This document shows, in pieces, positions 1-14,920 of a DNA stretch of 64,000 nt. Under the pieces are notes generated by a model. The model did no database searches and had not been told where the DNA came from. It saw only the letters and a list, made by a program, of their open reading frames with translations. Position 1 is the stretch's first letter. Each line of letters begins with the position of its first letter. Position numbers and translations under genes: made by a program. This stretch comes from Panorpa germanica (taxonomy: Eukaryota > Arthropoda > Insecta > Mecoptera > Panorpidae): the NCBI GenBank assembly GCA_963678705.1, contig OY783203.1, positions 23,914,535-23,978,534 on the forward strand. The letters run 5' to 3'.

Positions 1-2386
1 TCATTAGTTAGATATCTCAAAAAAATCTAAATTTGAAAAGAATATTACCTATCTGATTCAATACCCAGATAATACTTTAATGCAACCAAATAAAATTATA
101 ATGCAGATATTGTCGAATATTGCTTTCGTCGATATCTCAAATCTTAGTATTCGGAGATGTCTGACTAATGCATTGAACAACCAAAGTATCTATATGTTTA
201 TTAATATTATTAATAATAATTATTACTTTTTTATTATATTTATTATTTTAGTGGATGCATATCTACTGTAGATAGGTAAGTGACGAAACTACGCTCAGAC
301 GTCTAAAGGTTAACAGTTTATAGAAGTATATTAGAAGTGTCATAGAAGACGTTTTGCGGTTTTGTTATACTTTTTGGCCACGCCACTAGAAACAAATTTC
401 TTATTGTAATCTTTGTGTAGATTATTATTACTGTTGAGTAATGTAGCCGTATTGCCGGCAGCAGCAACGGCAGCGTCCAGGGCGATTCTGGTGGTTTTGT
501 TTCAGGTCGGGGAACGGGAGAATGGGTACGCGAGTGGGATGAGTGAGAAGTGACAGAGCGCAAGAGGATGAGAAGGGAATATTACTTGCTGTTGTCTAAC
601 CTCAGGGCGTAACGACGATTAAAACCTCCCAGCCCTAATGAAGTAACCATCTCCAAAACTTTCTAACGCGCTTTAATGTTCTTTCGTGTTTTTATAATGA
701 CACGCTCCACCGATGATGGCTCACACCAAACTTTGTATAGACGAAAATGAAGGAAATTATGTTGAATTTTGCGACCCTGCATAGCTAGCCCTCTCTTCAT
801 AGCTATTTTCTGACACCGGGTGGCTCAACGCAAATTTGGTTATGTTCAACCCAATGGATTTTATGATTTCAAACTTTTTTACTAAATAACCAAGACAGAT
901 AAGCGAAAACATTATAATATATCATGATGAGAATTCCGGTTATTTTAACTATCTTATGATTGTGCTTGGCAGTAGTACCGTGGACGTGGAAAAGAAACAG
1001 AATTATAAAAAGGTCAAGAGAATTAACTGTAGAACTGTAGGATTGTAGCTATCGATTTGAAATGGTTTGTTATAATATATGTAAGTATATGACCATCGAC
1101 CTACATGCTGGATGCGGGTGTCAGTTCCACACGGTTCTCTCCATACGCCACACCATCCCATCACACACACTTACACTATGCAAACACACTGTGTGGAGGG
1201 ATGAAGAGTGATTTCGTTCATTCGTCGCTAACCTTGCTGCACTCTGTATTAGTAACACCAAAGAACCGAAAGGGTAGCAAGTGTTTTATTATTTTTTACA
1301 ATGGAAATTAATTAAAGTAAACTGTCAGTGTACATCATTTTGAAATTACGGGGGCATAAGAGAGACTATTATCTTCGCAAAGTCTTCGCAAGTTAGGAAC
1401 CTTTAACCTTTAGTGACTGGAAATAATTAAATTTGATGAGAGGCCAAAAATGAAAAAAACCTTATGTATCGTTTAGTTGGTTAATTGAATATAACAGAAT
1501 TTACTGACTTTTAGATTTTAAAGAGCCTGAATATTACTTGCTCTCGATCTCGTACTTTTCTCAGAGACTCTGGTGGTAATTGTCGATATATTAAATTCTA
1601 CATGCACCTTGTATTTGTATCTACAGTAATGTCACATTTCAAGTTGAACCACATCATAGAGATATCGTAAGATTATCAGATCAGGTAAAAGGTCGCTATG
1701 GCAATTGCTTGGACGGTTGCTTTAATCCATTTTTGAGGGCATCCAATCATTATTGTCAAAGCGTATTCTAATTATTACATAACCTATCGGATTAGAACGT
1801 TAGCCATAACATTTGCTTCATTTTACAACCAATTTCGTTACAGCTTATAGTTTTCATTAGTTTCATACAATGGCAATTCTTGTTACTAGAGACTTTTCTT
1901 GTTATTAGAGATTATAGTTATGAAAGTTGCGATCAATCAGGATGTGATATGGCGATATGAGTTACGAAATCAAACCAAACAAGGGGTGAGCGGATGTCAT
2001 ACGGCTAAACGGCAAAACGGCTTATAAGTCGCAAGGTGACAATTTGTGTCAGCCGGCAGGCCTTCGACCTGTTTACTGTTTTGTCAGCCGCCTCAGTCAA
2101 GCGAGCATTAGACAAACAAAACACAATAACAGTCATTGCGACAATAGTCTTATCTGCCCCAGGTGTTAATGCAGGTCCTTTATCAGTGGTTTGCGGTGGA
2201 CACAACCATTAGACTAGAGAGGAAAATTTCACACAAACTATTCATTCATCAAAAAATTCTGCAAATAAAAAAACTTACAGAAATAAGAGCTAGTAGCATC
2301 ACTAGGCTCCGAGAAGAATACTCCGCTCTGTGGATGGTCGGTGATTACTGGACTGTGCGTATATCCAAATTTCCTTAGGGTTATTA
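1..2386. other. Unique AT-rich sequence, no gene seen
   Basis: No coding sequence, RNA gene or repeat can be supported here. All open frames are under 82 codons and have no recognisable motifs. A splice-donor-like string (ATAG|GTAAGTGACG) lies near 270 but no exon could be attached to it. Confidence 0.6.
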
Positions 2387-2442
2387 TGTATACATATATA
2401 TGTATATATATATATATATGTATACATATATAAATATATATA
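2387..2442. repeat. Interrupted TA microsatellite
   Basis: An alternating TA tract broken by GTATAC and AAAT steps. It is read directly from the sequence. Confidence 0.9.
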
Positions 2443-3701
2443 CTTCTTAAATCCACATTATATTTCACAAATAGTTTTCAATAAATCTATTATCATTTTT
2501 AAGTTTTATACAAAGTTTCACTATGAAATTCAAAACAAACTTTTAAAATCACTTTCCTATCTCTTGTTAACAATTCTTATTTAACTAATAGTTTTATATA
2601 TGTATGTATATATTTCTCCTCACACTGATGAAACAACACTCAACATGCCATCCCTTGAGTAAAACGTCACTGACATCGCGAAGTGTAGATCTATTCCTTC
2701 AGTGGGGCATCAATAAACAAGCTATGAAATATATAAACACAATCAACGTGTTTCAAAAAATACAGGCGTGCACACTTCAGAGAATACAGTGTATTGTATA
2801 CTGCAAATTCTAGTACGAGACAATACAGAATACTTAACACCAACACCAAACCAACACCGTACACCTTACACCAGACACGTCACGTCATTCACCAGTGCTA
2901 AATAACCAGTGATATAGTGGGTACCCGCGCTGTGAGAATGTTATCCCATCGCAGTAATGTTGTGTATAAAATGTTAGTCCAGTAAACCACTGCAACCCTA
3001 CATTCTGTACAGTACACGAGTACTGTATATCGTCCTGATATTCTCTGTACCACACTATCCGTAGTCCGTACACTATACGCCACACGGTTACTGATTTTCT
3101 CAAATTTGTATTCTGCCGCTTCAGTTTGTTTTCCTTGGCACAAGTTTTATCACACGTGGTTTTGTCCGTTTGTCGTCCACACTTCAGCTCCAGTAGAACA
3201 GTATAGAACTTCGCGTACCGCGTACGATACATACGGCATACAACGGAGAGATCTCAGTGGACTAAGTACTTTAGCGTTTAGTAATATGCGAGTCAGCAGG
3301 CAATAGCGAACACCGAGTGTGTGACTCGCCTATCGGTCGGAAACAAACTGACACTACTCAGAGCTCAGCGGAATAACACATTCACTTCATGTTTATGTAA
3401 CACTTCTATTCCATATAACTATAGACGCTTGTTTATGCATGTAATGTAAACAACACCTATTACTGTACATACGGTTTATTGTGTATTTGTTCATTTCATA
3501 TATTATTGATTGTCGAAACACATTTATGTATGTTTAACCTTGTAAATAACAAGAGTTAAGGTTTCAACATTTAAAACTTGTCTGAAACTAAAAAGACTGT
3601 CACTTTTTTGAAAAACACTTTAGTACTTTTGAACCACTACCTTTACTAATTAAAATCACGTAAAAATAAAAATAATCGATAAACACGTATTCAATAAATA
3701 A
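2443..3701. other. Unique sequence with a GC-richer patch (2880-3390)
   Basis: No gene can be supported. The 2880-3390 patch is richer in G and C than its surroundings. On the minus strand it has an open frame of 115 codons (3232 to 2885) that starts in ordinary context and matches no family I know. An arthropod-initiator-like string (TCAGTT) lies on the minus strand near 3350, so a noncoding first exon is possible but unproven. Confidence 0.4.
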
Positions 3702-3766
<65 letters not shown>

Positions 3767-3771
3767 TATAT
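3702..3771. repeat. TA microsatellite
   Basis: About 70 bases of nearly pure alternating TA, ending in TAAATATATA. Confidence 0.95.
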
Positions 3772-3860
3772 CTTTTAAGTAATTGATCACGTATGCCATC
3801 CGTAACGTACTACAAACTAAACGAAATAATCTAAATGCAATGGGATACCTAATTCAGTCC

Positions 3861-3886
3861 GGCATCGGGCATCGGGCATCGGGCAC
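3861..3886. repeat. 7-bp tandem array, unit GGCATCG
   Basis: Three exact copies of GGCATCG and a partial fourth (GGCACC). It is one of several heptamer arrays in the window. Confidence 0.9.
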
Positions 3887-4957
3887 CAGGTATCTTTGTG
3901 AACGTCAGGGACAACATAAACCCCTTCCGTTGTTTGTTTACCAGGGGTTCGGGGAAGAAAGAATAACATAGGCAGGACTCAGAGTAGCTGTGGAACGGCT
4001 CACAGACTGGTGCAAAGAACAGGGAGAAAACCTGTGTAGGCAACTGTTTTACTGAAAGTACTGATCCACTGCCACCTACTCTAGCATATCTGACTAGCTC
4101 GAAGGATCAAGGAGCGGAGGACAGCGCTCCGCTAATGTAAATATTACCGCAATGACTCGCCAACTCACACATGACTAAACAATACGTAGCAGATGAATAT
4201 CCCTGAAGATGATACATCGAGCTATGAGCATCAGAGTTTGCACCATGTTTGCTTACTGACTGAACGATCAAACATAATACCTTAATTATAAAAATAAGAG
4301 GTATTAACATTATACAATTCGGTATCGTAGAAAAGAAATAAGGGAAGAGAAGACGATAGACGTTAGATAACAAAATCCTGCTTGGCTTATTGTGTTGAGA
4401 TTCTGAAGAAGAGGAAGGAGAGGAAGAGTCATCCTCCACATTTCACGTTCCATAATATGCAGTAGGTGTTGCGATATATCGTAGACTGAATGGTTGTTTT
4501 GTTTACGCTTTTTGTTTTTACGTCATGTTTCGTGTGGACGATCTTTTTATTAAGGATACAGTGGACGATGGTACTATTGCTTTCACCCTAAAAGAAGTTC
4601 AAAAGTAGTTAAGACAGTTCAGAAAAATACAATCCATGTTTATTATGTTGTTGTGTTGTTATTATCTTGTTTTTAAATCTTAAGACACATCTCAAATCTT
4701 GTTTTTCTTCGAAAATACATAATTTAGTACCAAGTGAGCCAAATCTACATTCTAACAGTATTTTTAGAGGGCACTTTTCTTTGCGGTTATTGTCCATGAG
4801 GATAAGTCCAGTGTAGAGTATCACTATATACCGGAAAACTTGATTCACGATACATGTGTGTGTCTCCATGTGCATGTCCTGTGTAGTTCTTCACGGCAAG
4901 AATAAACTGAGTCTATGCCTAGATGCCTAATGCCTAGGAAGAGCAGAGCAGCTGGCC
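3887..4957. other. Unique sequence, nothing seen
   Basis: Only short open frames are present (up to 110 codons on the minus strand at 4439-4107, serine-rich at its start). None has a family signature, and no repeat was recognised. Confidence 0.5.
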
Positions 4958-5034
4958 CGCGAAACGCGAACCGCGAGATACAGATCAACTGATTCGCTAG
5001 CTACATAGTACTAGCGAACCGCGAACCGCGAACG
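4958..5034. repeat. CGCGAAC heptamer arrays flanking a hairpin
   Basis: 4958-4977 and 5013-5034 are two short runs of a 7-bp unit close to CGCGAAC. Between them, TTCGCTAG (4993-5000) and CTAGCGAA (5011-5018) form a perfect 8-bp inverted repeat with a 10-base loop. The right arm runs straight into the second array. No transposon family was recognised. Confidence 0.7.
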
Positions 5035-5985
5035 TGAACGGCAAATACTCAGAAAATAATACGTGTTGTATACAATTCAAATGATATTTGTCTATTCTGT
5101 ACATAATATTTCCGTGCATAACAGTAACGACGAAGGGAGGACATGGAAGGGATGAGAAAATAAATCAATACTGTAGTATATTTGTACTAAAAGCAGAAGG
5201 AAGCAGAGGGGTCGGGGATGCATGCATGTTGTTTACTAGAGGGAAAGGAAAACAAACAAAAAATGTTAGCTGGTTGCGGGCTCTCCGTTGAAGCTCTCCA
5301 GCGGACAGACCAAGTACCGACAGACGTCACACTGGACGATGGTAATATGGTACCTATGTTGAACGAGATGCAAAAGAGCCTGATAGCAGATCGAACGGTA
5401 GTCTGAGACCCACAAATTTCAAACGCGCGAGACAGGGGGTGGTATGGCTATACTACAGTTCCATATAACTCAACACCACAAACATAGACCGAACAACACA
5501 CTCACACCCTAATCAACCTCCCTTTCTCATCAACTCAACCCATCGGGCACGCGAACAGCAGTTTGTTTTCTAAGAGTATTTGATGTAGCATATAGTTTCG
5601 CGGCCGTGACTCATATTCCTAGGACTGATTGGACATTAAGGACATTGTCCATCACCCTCAAAGGTAATAAAGTTATCCTGCGCCAGTTTCCAATTCGTTG
5701 ACACTCACTTCCACCCACACGAGTTGACTCATACCTACAATCTGATATCACATGTTAATCTACTTCGAATCCACGTTCTACACCTTATCAGATTGTTTAT
5801 ATTGTTTGATTATTTACGTCAATCATTTAATACAATATAAAACACCTAATTAGTTCATTAGCACATGTACTTGTAATGTTTGAAACAGTGTGGTGTATTG
5901 CAAATACGAATACGAGTAAATACAATACGAGCAGAGTAAATTATATATATAAACGGAACAACGGAGATGTAGTTGGTGTTGGAAC
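5035..5985. other. Unique sequence, nothing seen
   Basis: Short open frames only. No coding, RNA or repeat signal can be supported. Confidence 0.5.
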
Positions 5986-6168
5986 CAGTGGCACACCGCG
6001 ATTAATGGGGGCCTGGGTTTGTACTCAACATCTTCCAATCTACCAGGAATGTCAAGAAAAATCAAGAGTATCTAGTCATAATTGAATTTTCTAGACATAG
6101 ATTAGTTTTTGGGGGGCCTTTGTTGGGTTGGAGTCTGGGACGGACCGCCCCCTCTCAGTACGCCTCTG
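5986..6168. mobile_element. hAT-type MITE, 183 bp
   Basis: The ends are inverted and of hAT style: left CAGTGGCACACCG and, read on the minus strand from the right, CAGAGGCGTACTG (9 of 13 bases agree). The interior has G-runs and C-runs typical of this MITE class. The flanking 8-mers do not match clearly, so the target duplication has decayed or the ends are off by a few bases. There is no transposase, so it is non-autonomous. A short shared string with 33795-33812 (TATCTAGTCATAATTGA) suggests a relic of a relative there. Confidence 0.5.
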
Positions 6169-7685
6169 ACAGAAGATTGAAGTTACTATGAGTACGAGTA
6201 GTTGGCAACGGGAACGGATAACGAACAGCGGGGCACGGGTAGTAACAAGGGGCAACAGCAAGATAAAGACAACAAACAAACACAACAAAACAACTGTATA
6301 TATTTTTATTAGCTCAGCTGGTTTCGAATGTTTTATTTATTTGTTTCTTTATTAAATTTAATCATTACAGCTCAATATTACTTTGTTTTATATTATTAAA
6401 CATGAATATTAAAAGAATATTATTAAATAGTTAAATTATTTATACAACTATATGTTTCTTCTTATATTTTATTTTATTTCCAAATATTATTACTATCTGG
6501 CCTATTTAGAGGACATTCAGTGATAAGTATGTAAAGTGTAAATGTCTTCCGCGGGGCGTGCCCATCTATTAGTTTCGATTAGTTGGTTAATAGATGTTGA
6601 GATAAAATTGGTGGTATTTTTCAGGAAAGAGCATGTAGGAATATTGCTTACATCAGTAATTTTTAACCTTTTCATCATTGCGCATAGATAAATGTAGCAA
6701 ACAGTATTTCACAGATTGGCAAGCCATAAATTAATAATTTGTATTGTGTTTTGTACATTACGAGTATATTAAGGTATATTAAATACTTTATGATATCGTA
6801 ATTGTATAATTATTTATTACCCCATTTTTTACCTTACCGTTTTTTTACCCTATATCATGTTTTACTAGCAGTTCAGTAGAAAGATCTGATGGACGCTTTA
6901 CATAGCCTCGAAAAAAGTTATTAGTAAGGTGTCCCAAATTCAAACCTAAATGCAATTGTAAAACTGAATGTAAATTTACGTACTTTCTATTATTTTCCAC
7001 ACTCCAAATCCCATTTTAAGTGATATTACAATTTCTATGGCCATGAGACCTGATATATTTAGCAATTAATCATTTAAAGAACCTAGAAAATATACTAATC
7101 CATTTTTAGACTCAACTGTGTAACAACGGAAACAAAAAGGAAGAAACTACATAATTTATGATAACATTGGGACCATGAATTTTAAAGACACTATAGATAG
7201 GCTAGACCGTAGGCGTAGGCAAGAGTGTTCGAACTATGTTCTCGATACTATGTTCATGTATAATATATATTACCAGTGATGACAGTGGATCACATACTCA
7301 CATAGCGTGATATGCGTCACGAACCCATTTCGTTGCCCACCCCTTGACTCGGCACACTACAAGAGAACTATCACGTCGTAGATCGGGTGCACAACCACCT
7401 GTTGCTATCCAGTTTATTCGTATAGTTTGTTGTGTAGTGTTTTGCCTAATGACCTAATAATGACGAATTATTTCATTATTATGAACATGCGTTGTACCTA
7501 AATTGTAGCTTTGTAAATTTTATTTCACAGCTATTATAACTGTAGCTTACCCAAGCAAAATACTTTGGTAACATTTTTCGTTATTCAACTGGTATTGTCT
7601 ATTGACACTAAACTATTATTAAGCCCAATTAAAAAGCAAATTTCTTATTTAAGCTATTTCAATTAGTTTATAACTGAAATTTAAC
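6169..7685. other. AT-rich unique sequence, nothing seen
   Basis: No gene or repeat was recognised on either strand. Confidence 0.5.
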
Positions 7686-7871
7686 CAGGTCCGAATTTGA
7701 GGGAGGACAGGCGGAGCTACTCTCCCGGAGTCTCCACAAGAGAGGGGAAATAAAAGCAATAAACTTTTGATAGATTTGATGGAAAACATTTTTTCCTTCT
7801 ATTCGGCAAATAATTAGGGGTCTCCGCTCCTTCGTTGCCCTAGGGCTACCACATCTCCAAATCCGGCACAG
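7686..7871. mobile_element. hAT-type MITE, 186 bp, copy 1
   Basis: It begins CAGGTCCGAATTT and ends CCGGCACAG, the inverted hAT-like terminus. It is flanked by near-identical 8-mers AATTTAAC (7678-7685) and AGTTTAAC (7872-7879), the 8-bp target duplication expected of hAT elements. The element at 58400-58568 is a second copy sharing the GGAGGACAGGCG and CCGCTCCTTCGTTGCCC blocks. It has no coding capacity. Confidence 0.8.
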
Positions 7872-7879
7872 AGTTTAAC

Positions 7880-9539
7880 TGAGAATTGAAAATTCTGGCT
7901 TAAGATATTTAAATATGATTGGTTGGTAATCCATCTGTTAGAAAAGCAGTTAGTAATACATATAAAACAAGTTCACAATAAAGTATTGTAGCAAAGAATT
8001 GTAGCTAGATAGTTGTATAAAATGATTTACACTTTTCTGATTATTCTATTATTAAATTCGCTGTTAAAAGACATTGGTTGAAGTTCAGGTTACTACGAAT
8101 TTTAAACCTCGTAAGGGTAATGATTAGAACTATAAGAATTATATGCGTCATAAAAGGTAACCTTCTTAATCTAACGTCTTAACATTTCTATTTTATAATA
8201 CGAGTATACATATAAATAAGGAGATTTACTGGGGATCTACTATTGAATGTATTTAATTATTTGTTTTACTGGTATTTTATGAATATTCCTCTTAGTTCGA
8301 ACTGTATTATTTTGGTTTTAAATATTAAAATAAAAAATTAAGCTAGCATATGAGCGTTAAAGCTTTAATCATGTGAGCGTAATCTTTATGTCATGAAGTG
8401 TGAAAGAAATAAATTGTGTCAATTTCTAATTTCCTATTTGAATGACCTTTTAAAAGGTGAAAGTTTTAATTGTATCCAGTTTTATATAGTCTTAAGTTTC
8501 CATGAACATAATCAAACATAATTTTGTTGGTATATGTTCAATTAACAATTGAAGTCTAATTACATCAATACATATACAAATACAATACTACAAGCAATAC
8601 ATATGTCTACATAACGAATTTATATTATATGTATATATTATGCATATGAATTAAAATTAAAAATTATATACATATAAATATAAAGTGTTGTAGTAATGTT
8701 AATCAGATTCAGATTACGATAAAATCTTATCTCGTACAAATCTAATGCACCGTGTCTTGCACGACACTGCAAACTTCCCTCCGCTCAGCTTTTAAGAGTT
8801 CACGTTTTAGGTTCTATGAGTATACTCGTATGCCTTCATCGTCAAACAGCTGATACTGCTTCAACAGACATAGTCTGTCTCCCCTTTCCCTTACTGTGTG
8901 GGGTTGTGGGGGTGTGAGCGTGGCAGTTCGTGGTTCAAAGAAGTGCAGATTGGTGAGCGGTCGGTGTAGTGCGCAGTGGATTATTTCACGTAAACAAGAG
9001 TCATGAGGTGCGTAAGTCTTTGTTATAATGCGACAGTACTCCTGGATAGGACATTCTGTTAAAAAATGAAGTAAGAACTTAAATGTGTATAATAATAGAT
9101 GAGATGAATTTCAATACGATGATCTCGTCTTAGTATGTTAAAGTTTTGTCTGTAAGCATTTGCATTGTCTTATAAAAAATTGAAATACTCGTAAACAAGT
9201 CGACACTTTGTAAATAAGTGTCCATATTTACACTTTCATATTATTTAAAAGGAGTAGTTTACACAACATTTGCAACGAGGAATTAAATTATGTCTGGATC
9301 TTTCAATGCGCGTTAGCTTAACTAAGGAAGGACAAAACTGTCTGCATATGCTAGATTACCTTATTCCATATGTCAAGCAAACCTATACTTGTCTCAGCAA
9401 AATGATTAAGAGGCGCGTCTTATAGCGCGCATTGATTGTAGCAAATTTAGACACAACAACTTTTGTACACCATTTTATTGAAGGATATTAAATTCTCATA
9501 ATAATTATATTCTCAATTTATTTTCCAAATGTTAGAATT
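7880..9539. other. AT-rich unique sequence with one possible first exon
   Basis: Mostly featureless. 8740-9010 is GC-richer and ends in GAGTCATGAG followed by a good donor-like string GTGCGTAAGT (from about 9009). That could be a host first exon, but no TATA box or partner exon was found. Confidence 0.35.
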
Positions 9540-10003
9540 TATTTTCTAGTTGTAAATTAGGTATCAAAATTAGCTTTTTTACAAAATTTTCTAACATAAT
9601 ACTCTCGGAAAAAGTCGCCCTTGTGCCTCAAAATAAAATATTGAAATTATGATTTTTTTTTTTGCAAATTAGATACTAAATTATTACACAATCGAAAATT
9701 TTAACTTTCTCCAAAGTTCACTACCGCACCCCCAATTTTCTCAACGCTACATCATTTTTTTATCAACTTTTGAATTTTTAAATTTCTAAATTGAATATTT
9801 TTTAACTTTTACGGGTTAACAGTTATACAGTGAAAGTGCCCATTTTCGCAGTTTTTTCAAAATTATGGACACCAAAAGTCCAAGAATTTTTTTTCTACGA
9901 AATAGGAAATTTTCAAAAAATGGAGCCGTTTTGGAATCACAATAGAAATCGCGTAAAAATATAAACAAATAAACATACAGCTGGAACATTATATTACTAG
10001 AGA
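9540..10003 (-). mobile_element. Helitron family 1, 3'-truncated copy
   Basis: It aligns by eye with the 5' two-thirds of the complete copy at 34521-35252. Shared blocks include TAAATTAGGTA, CTTTCTCCAAAG, AATTTTCTCAACGC and, near the 5' end, GCGTAAAAATATAAACAAAT and GGAACATTATA. The element reads on the minus strand. Its 3' hairpin end is missing on the left. Its 5' end directly abuts the CTAG end of the next segment. Confidence 0.7.
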
Positions 10004-11600
10004 CTAGAGCTTCGTCCCTTTGCGAATCGATGTGTATGTAATATTTGCGATTAAATTTAAAGGTAGCTATTTCGTTATATCGTTGATTTTAAGTAATTTT
10101 CGCTAAAATAAATGTTTTTTTAAATTTATATTCATCCATTTCGCTCTAAACCTAGCATTTTCTATAATTAAGCACTGTATTGAACAATTTCTAGTTCCCC
10201 ACCCTGATCACCCACACCCGCAATCGCAGCCTCTTAGCTCCATAGTTTTCTATCGTTTACTTCACAGAGCCCCTATCCTCCATCGCCCTTACTCCGAGCG
10301 TCACCGCTACTTAGCGTACTGAACCCCCCTTCCCCGTGTTGCACTTCCAATTTGATACTACAGCAATTCATTTACATAATTAATATGGCACTGCAAACTT
10401 ACATACTAAATTTCATATTTATCCCTCATAGATCTACAATAGTCTTACCGCTAATAGTAAAATTATAGCCACAGCAATCTATTTTGTTCGTAGCCAAGAT
10501 TACACAAAATACACTCTTTATCAATTATAGCTATCTAGCTTTTTTAAATGACCGTTTACCACATACTACATTTTCAACATTTCTCTTTTTGAAAAGCCCC
10601 GACATCAAATTCACTGAATTTCTCGTTACTGAATTTAAATTTTTGTTTTTATGATAAAAATGCACAATTAGTGTTTCAATATATAGTTTTTATTTTTCTT
10701 GATTCGTTATTTCGGCTAATAACTCCCTTTCCCCTTCTCCATCCGGATCCGTAGTGCTCAGCCTGCAAATGCACCCGCTATCAATCCAATTCTACTACTG
10801 GATGTAATTTGAATATCTTAAAAATAAAGAATTATTTCGTACCTCTATATTGTCCTTGTATTCGGTTTATCACCCCTGCCCCCCTGTTAAACTTATGAAA
10901 ATGTAGATTTTACTTTATTTTTGTAATTAATAATTCACTGTAAATATGCATATTAAATTCTGCTTTGTATTACATTTTAACCCCCCAGATATCTTCGCTA
11001 CTGAACTAAATTTGGCAAATTTTGTTCTTATCCAAGAATATATATACTATAATAATTTTTTTTGTTTTTGGCACTTGGCGCCCGCCGTCTATAGAAATTT
11101 ACGGTTTTCAATATTTTTTCATTAATTACCGCCTGTAGAGAGAATTTCAATATTCTAGCCTTTTTCAGACCATGCCCCCAAAACTTTGCGCAGCTACTGA
11201 ATTGATATATAAAATTTACTATTATTAGAAAATATGCACAATTAATGTCTTAGAAAGTACATAACACAAGTTTTTATTTTCTTTATTCGATATTTCTGGC
11301 TTTATCGCTCCAATTTCTCTTCATTAATCATTTCTCATTTCTTTTCATTAATTACTGTCTATAAAAAGCCAACATACCAAATTTTAACGTTCTAACTCTA
11401 TTCTGACCTTACCCCAAAAATTCGCGCCGCTACTGAACTTAAATTTAGGATTTCAAATTATTGAATGCAAAATTATAATCTTTATACACACTCGAAATTT
11501 CAGCTTTCTATCTTTTCTAGTTCACGAGATATTGGCATATTATTTCTATGTAAGCTTCCTCTTTTAAAAGATACCATGTACGATGTCGCTACCGGATATA
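10004..11600 (-). mobile_element. Helitron-like family 2 segment
   Basis: It starts CTAGAGCTTCGTCCCTTTGCG. Read on the minus strand this is a Helitron-like 3' terminus (TTCG/CGAA stem, then CTAG). Two other copies begin near 14926 and 28672. The body contains degenerate internal repeats built around GCTACTGAAYT and ATGCACAATTA (about 10625, 11205, 11430), also present at 15345. No Rep/helicase coding region was found, so it is non-autonomous or decayed. The outer end near 11600 is not defined because a TA-target MITE follows immediately. Confidence 0.5.
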
Positions 11601-11609
11601 GAATATATA

Positions 11610-12473
11610 CAGGGTATCCCAAAATTCAACGATAAGCCGGCACCAGAAGGTGGTCCTGCTCATGACTACACAAGAAAAAAAGAGAAAAAAAATTTATCTC
11701 ATTTTGTTTAGGAATTAGAAAAAAATATTTATTTTTTTTCAAAAATTGAAACACCTTAAGATGTTTTTAACTACCATGACCACAATTTTTAATTATATCT
11801 GATTTTTTTTTCTATATCGGCAACCTAAATAGCACTGCTATCCATCACAACCATTATTTTTTTTTTTTTTTTTTTATTTAACGTCGGCCTATTTCCGATG
11901 CTGAGTCCTATCACCGACGACCTCCTTCAATGTTGGCAGTATTTATGGTGTCGTGGCCTCATATATGTGGGCTACACCACTGCCTAATAACTGTATGATT
12001 ATGTATGACCATAATCAATATAAGTTCAAAATAACCAAACCCAGAAAATATATATCTGGTCCGGGGATCGAACCCGAAGACACAGCAGTCGGCGTCAAGC
12101 ATCAATGCTCTCGCCCACTGTGTCGTCATCACAACCATTAAAACTCCCAGAATGCTAGTAGTTTTTACACAAAATTTAATCAAAATTATTTTTTTCCCTA
12201 AAATTTAGTATTTACTAAAAAAAAAAAGTATGAACACTACTATGGCAAGTTTTTTTAAAAATTGGCGCAACTCTTCAGGATTCCAAAATGGTATAATACT
12301 CCAGGAAAACTAGCAATAAAAAAAAAAATTATGCATACTATTTCTAAGAAAGAACCATATTTCATAAAGTGTTGTTGTTGATAGTTATCATTTTTACAAT
12401 ACCCAAAAGAGGTTTTTTTTATTGTTGAATGAATTAAAACAAATGGCTTATCGTTGAATTTTGGGACACCCTG
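11610..12473. mobile_element. TA-target MITE (Tc1/mariner-like ends), 864 bp with nested SINE
   Basis: The ends are a 29-bp terminal inverted repeat with one mismatch, beginning CAGGGTATCCCAAAATTC on the left and CAGGGTGTCCCAAAATTC on the right (minus strand). TA lies on both sides (11608-11609, 12474-12475). A SINE and its target duplication account for about 284 bp, so the original element was about 580 bp. It has no transposase. The right end opens into a TA microsatellite. Confidence 0.85.
11857..12126 (-). mobile_element. tRNA-derived SINE, family 1, full-length copy
   Basis: Read on the minus strand it begins ACGACACAGTGGGCGAGAGC (A-box-like) and carries a B box GGTTCGATCCCCGG (about 12061-12075). 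It ends with GCATCGGAAATAGGCCGACG followed by TTAAAT and a poly(A) run. It is flanked by a perfect 14-bp target duplication, CATCACAACCATTA (11843-11856 and 12127-12140). This is a textbook LINE-mobilised insertion. It sits inside the TA-target MITE and so is younger than it. Confidence 0.93.
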
Positions 12474-14689
<2,216 letters not shown>

Positions 14690-14920
14690 ATGTAAAATTT
14701 CAACTTTTTATTTTTAACGAATTAAAAGTTATACAGGAAAAGGGCCTATTTTTCCGTTCTTTTAAAATTACGTATTTCCCGAAAATTCAAGAAAATATCC
14801 GAGGACACCTAAAGTCTTGGGAAATTTTAAAAAGCATTGACGGAACCATTCTCCTAAGCACCATACAAAACGCGTAAATATATAAGAATATACAAAGTAA
14901 ACATACACCTGGGTTATTAC
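14690..14920 (-). mobile_element. Helitron family 1, 5' fragment
   Basis: It shares AACGAATTAAAAGTTATAC, TTCAAGAAAATATCCGAGG, the AAAGTCTTGG block and the terminal region (CGCGTAAATATATAA, ACATACACCTGG) with the complete copy at 34521-35252. Only the 5' third remains. It runs straight into a family 2 segment, the same order as at 10000. Confidence 0.65.

Noticed and set aside
2885-3232. 115-codon minus-strand frame
   Set aside because: It has no recognisable domain and an ordinary start context. At most it is part of an untranslated first exon.
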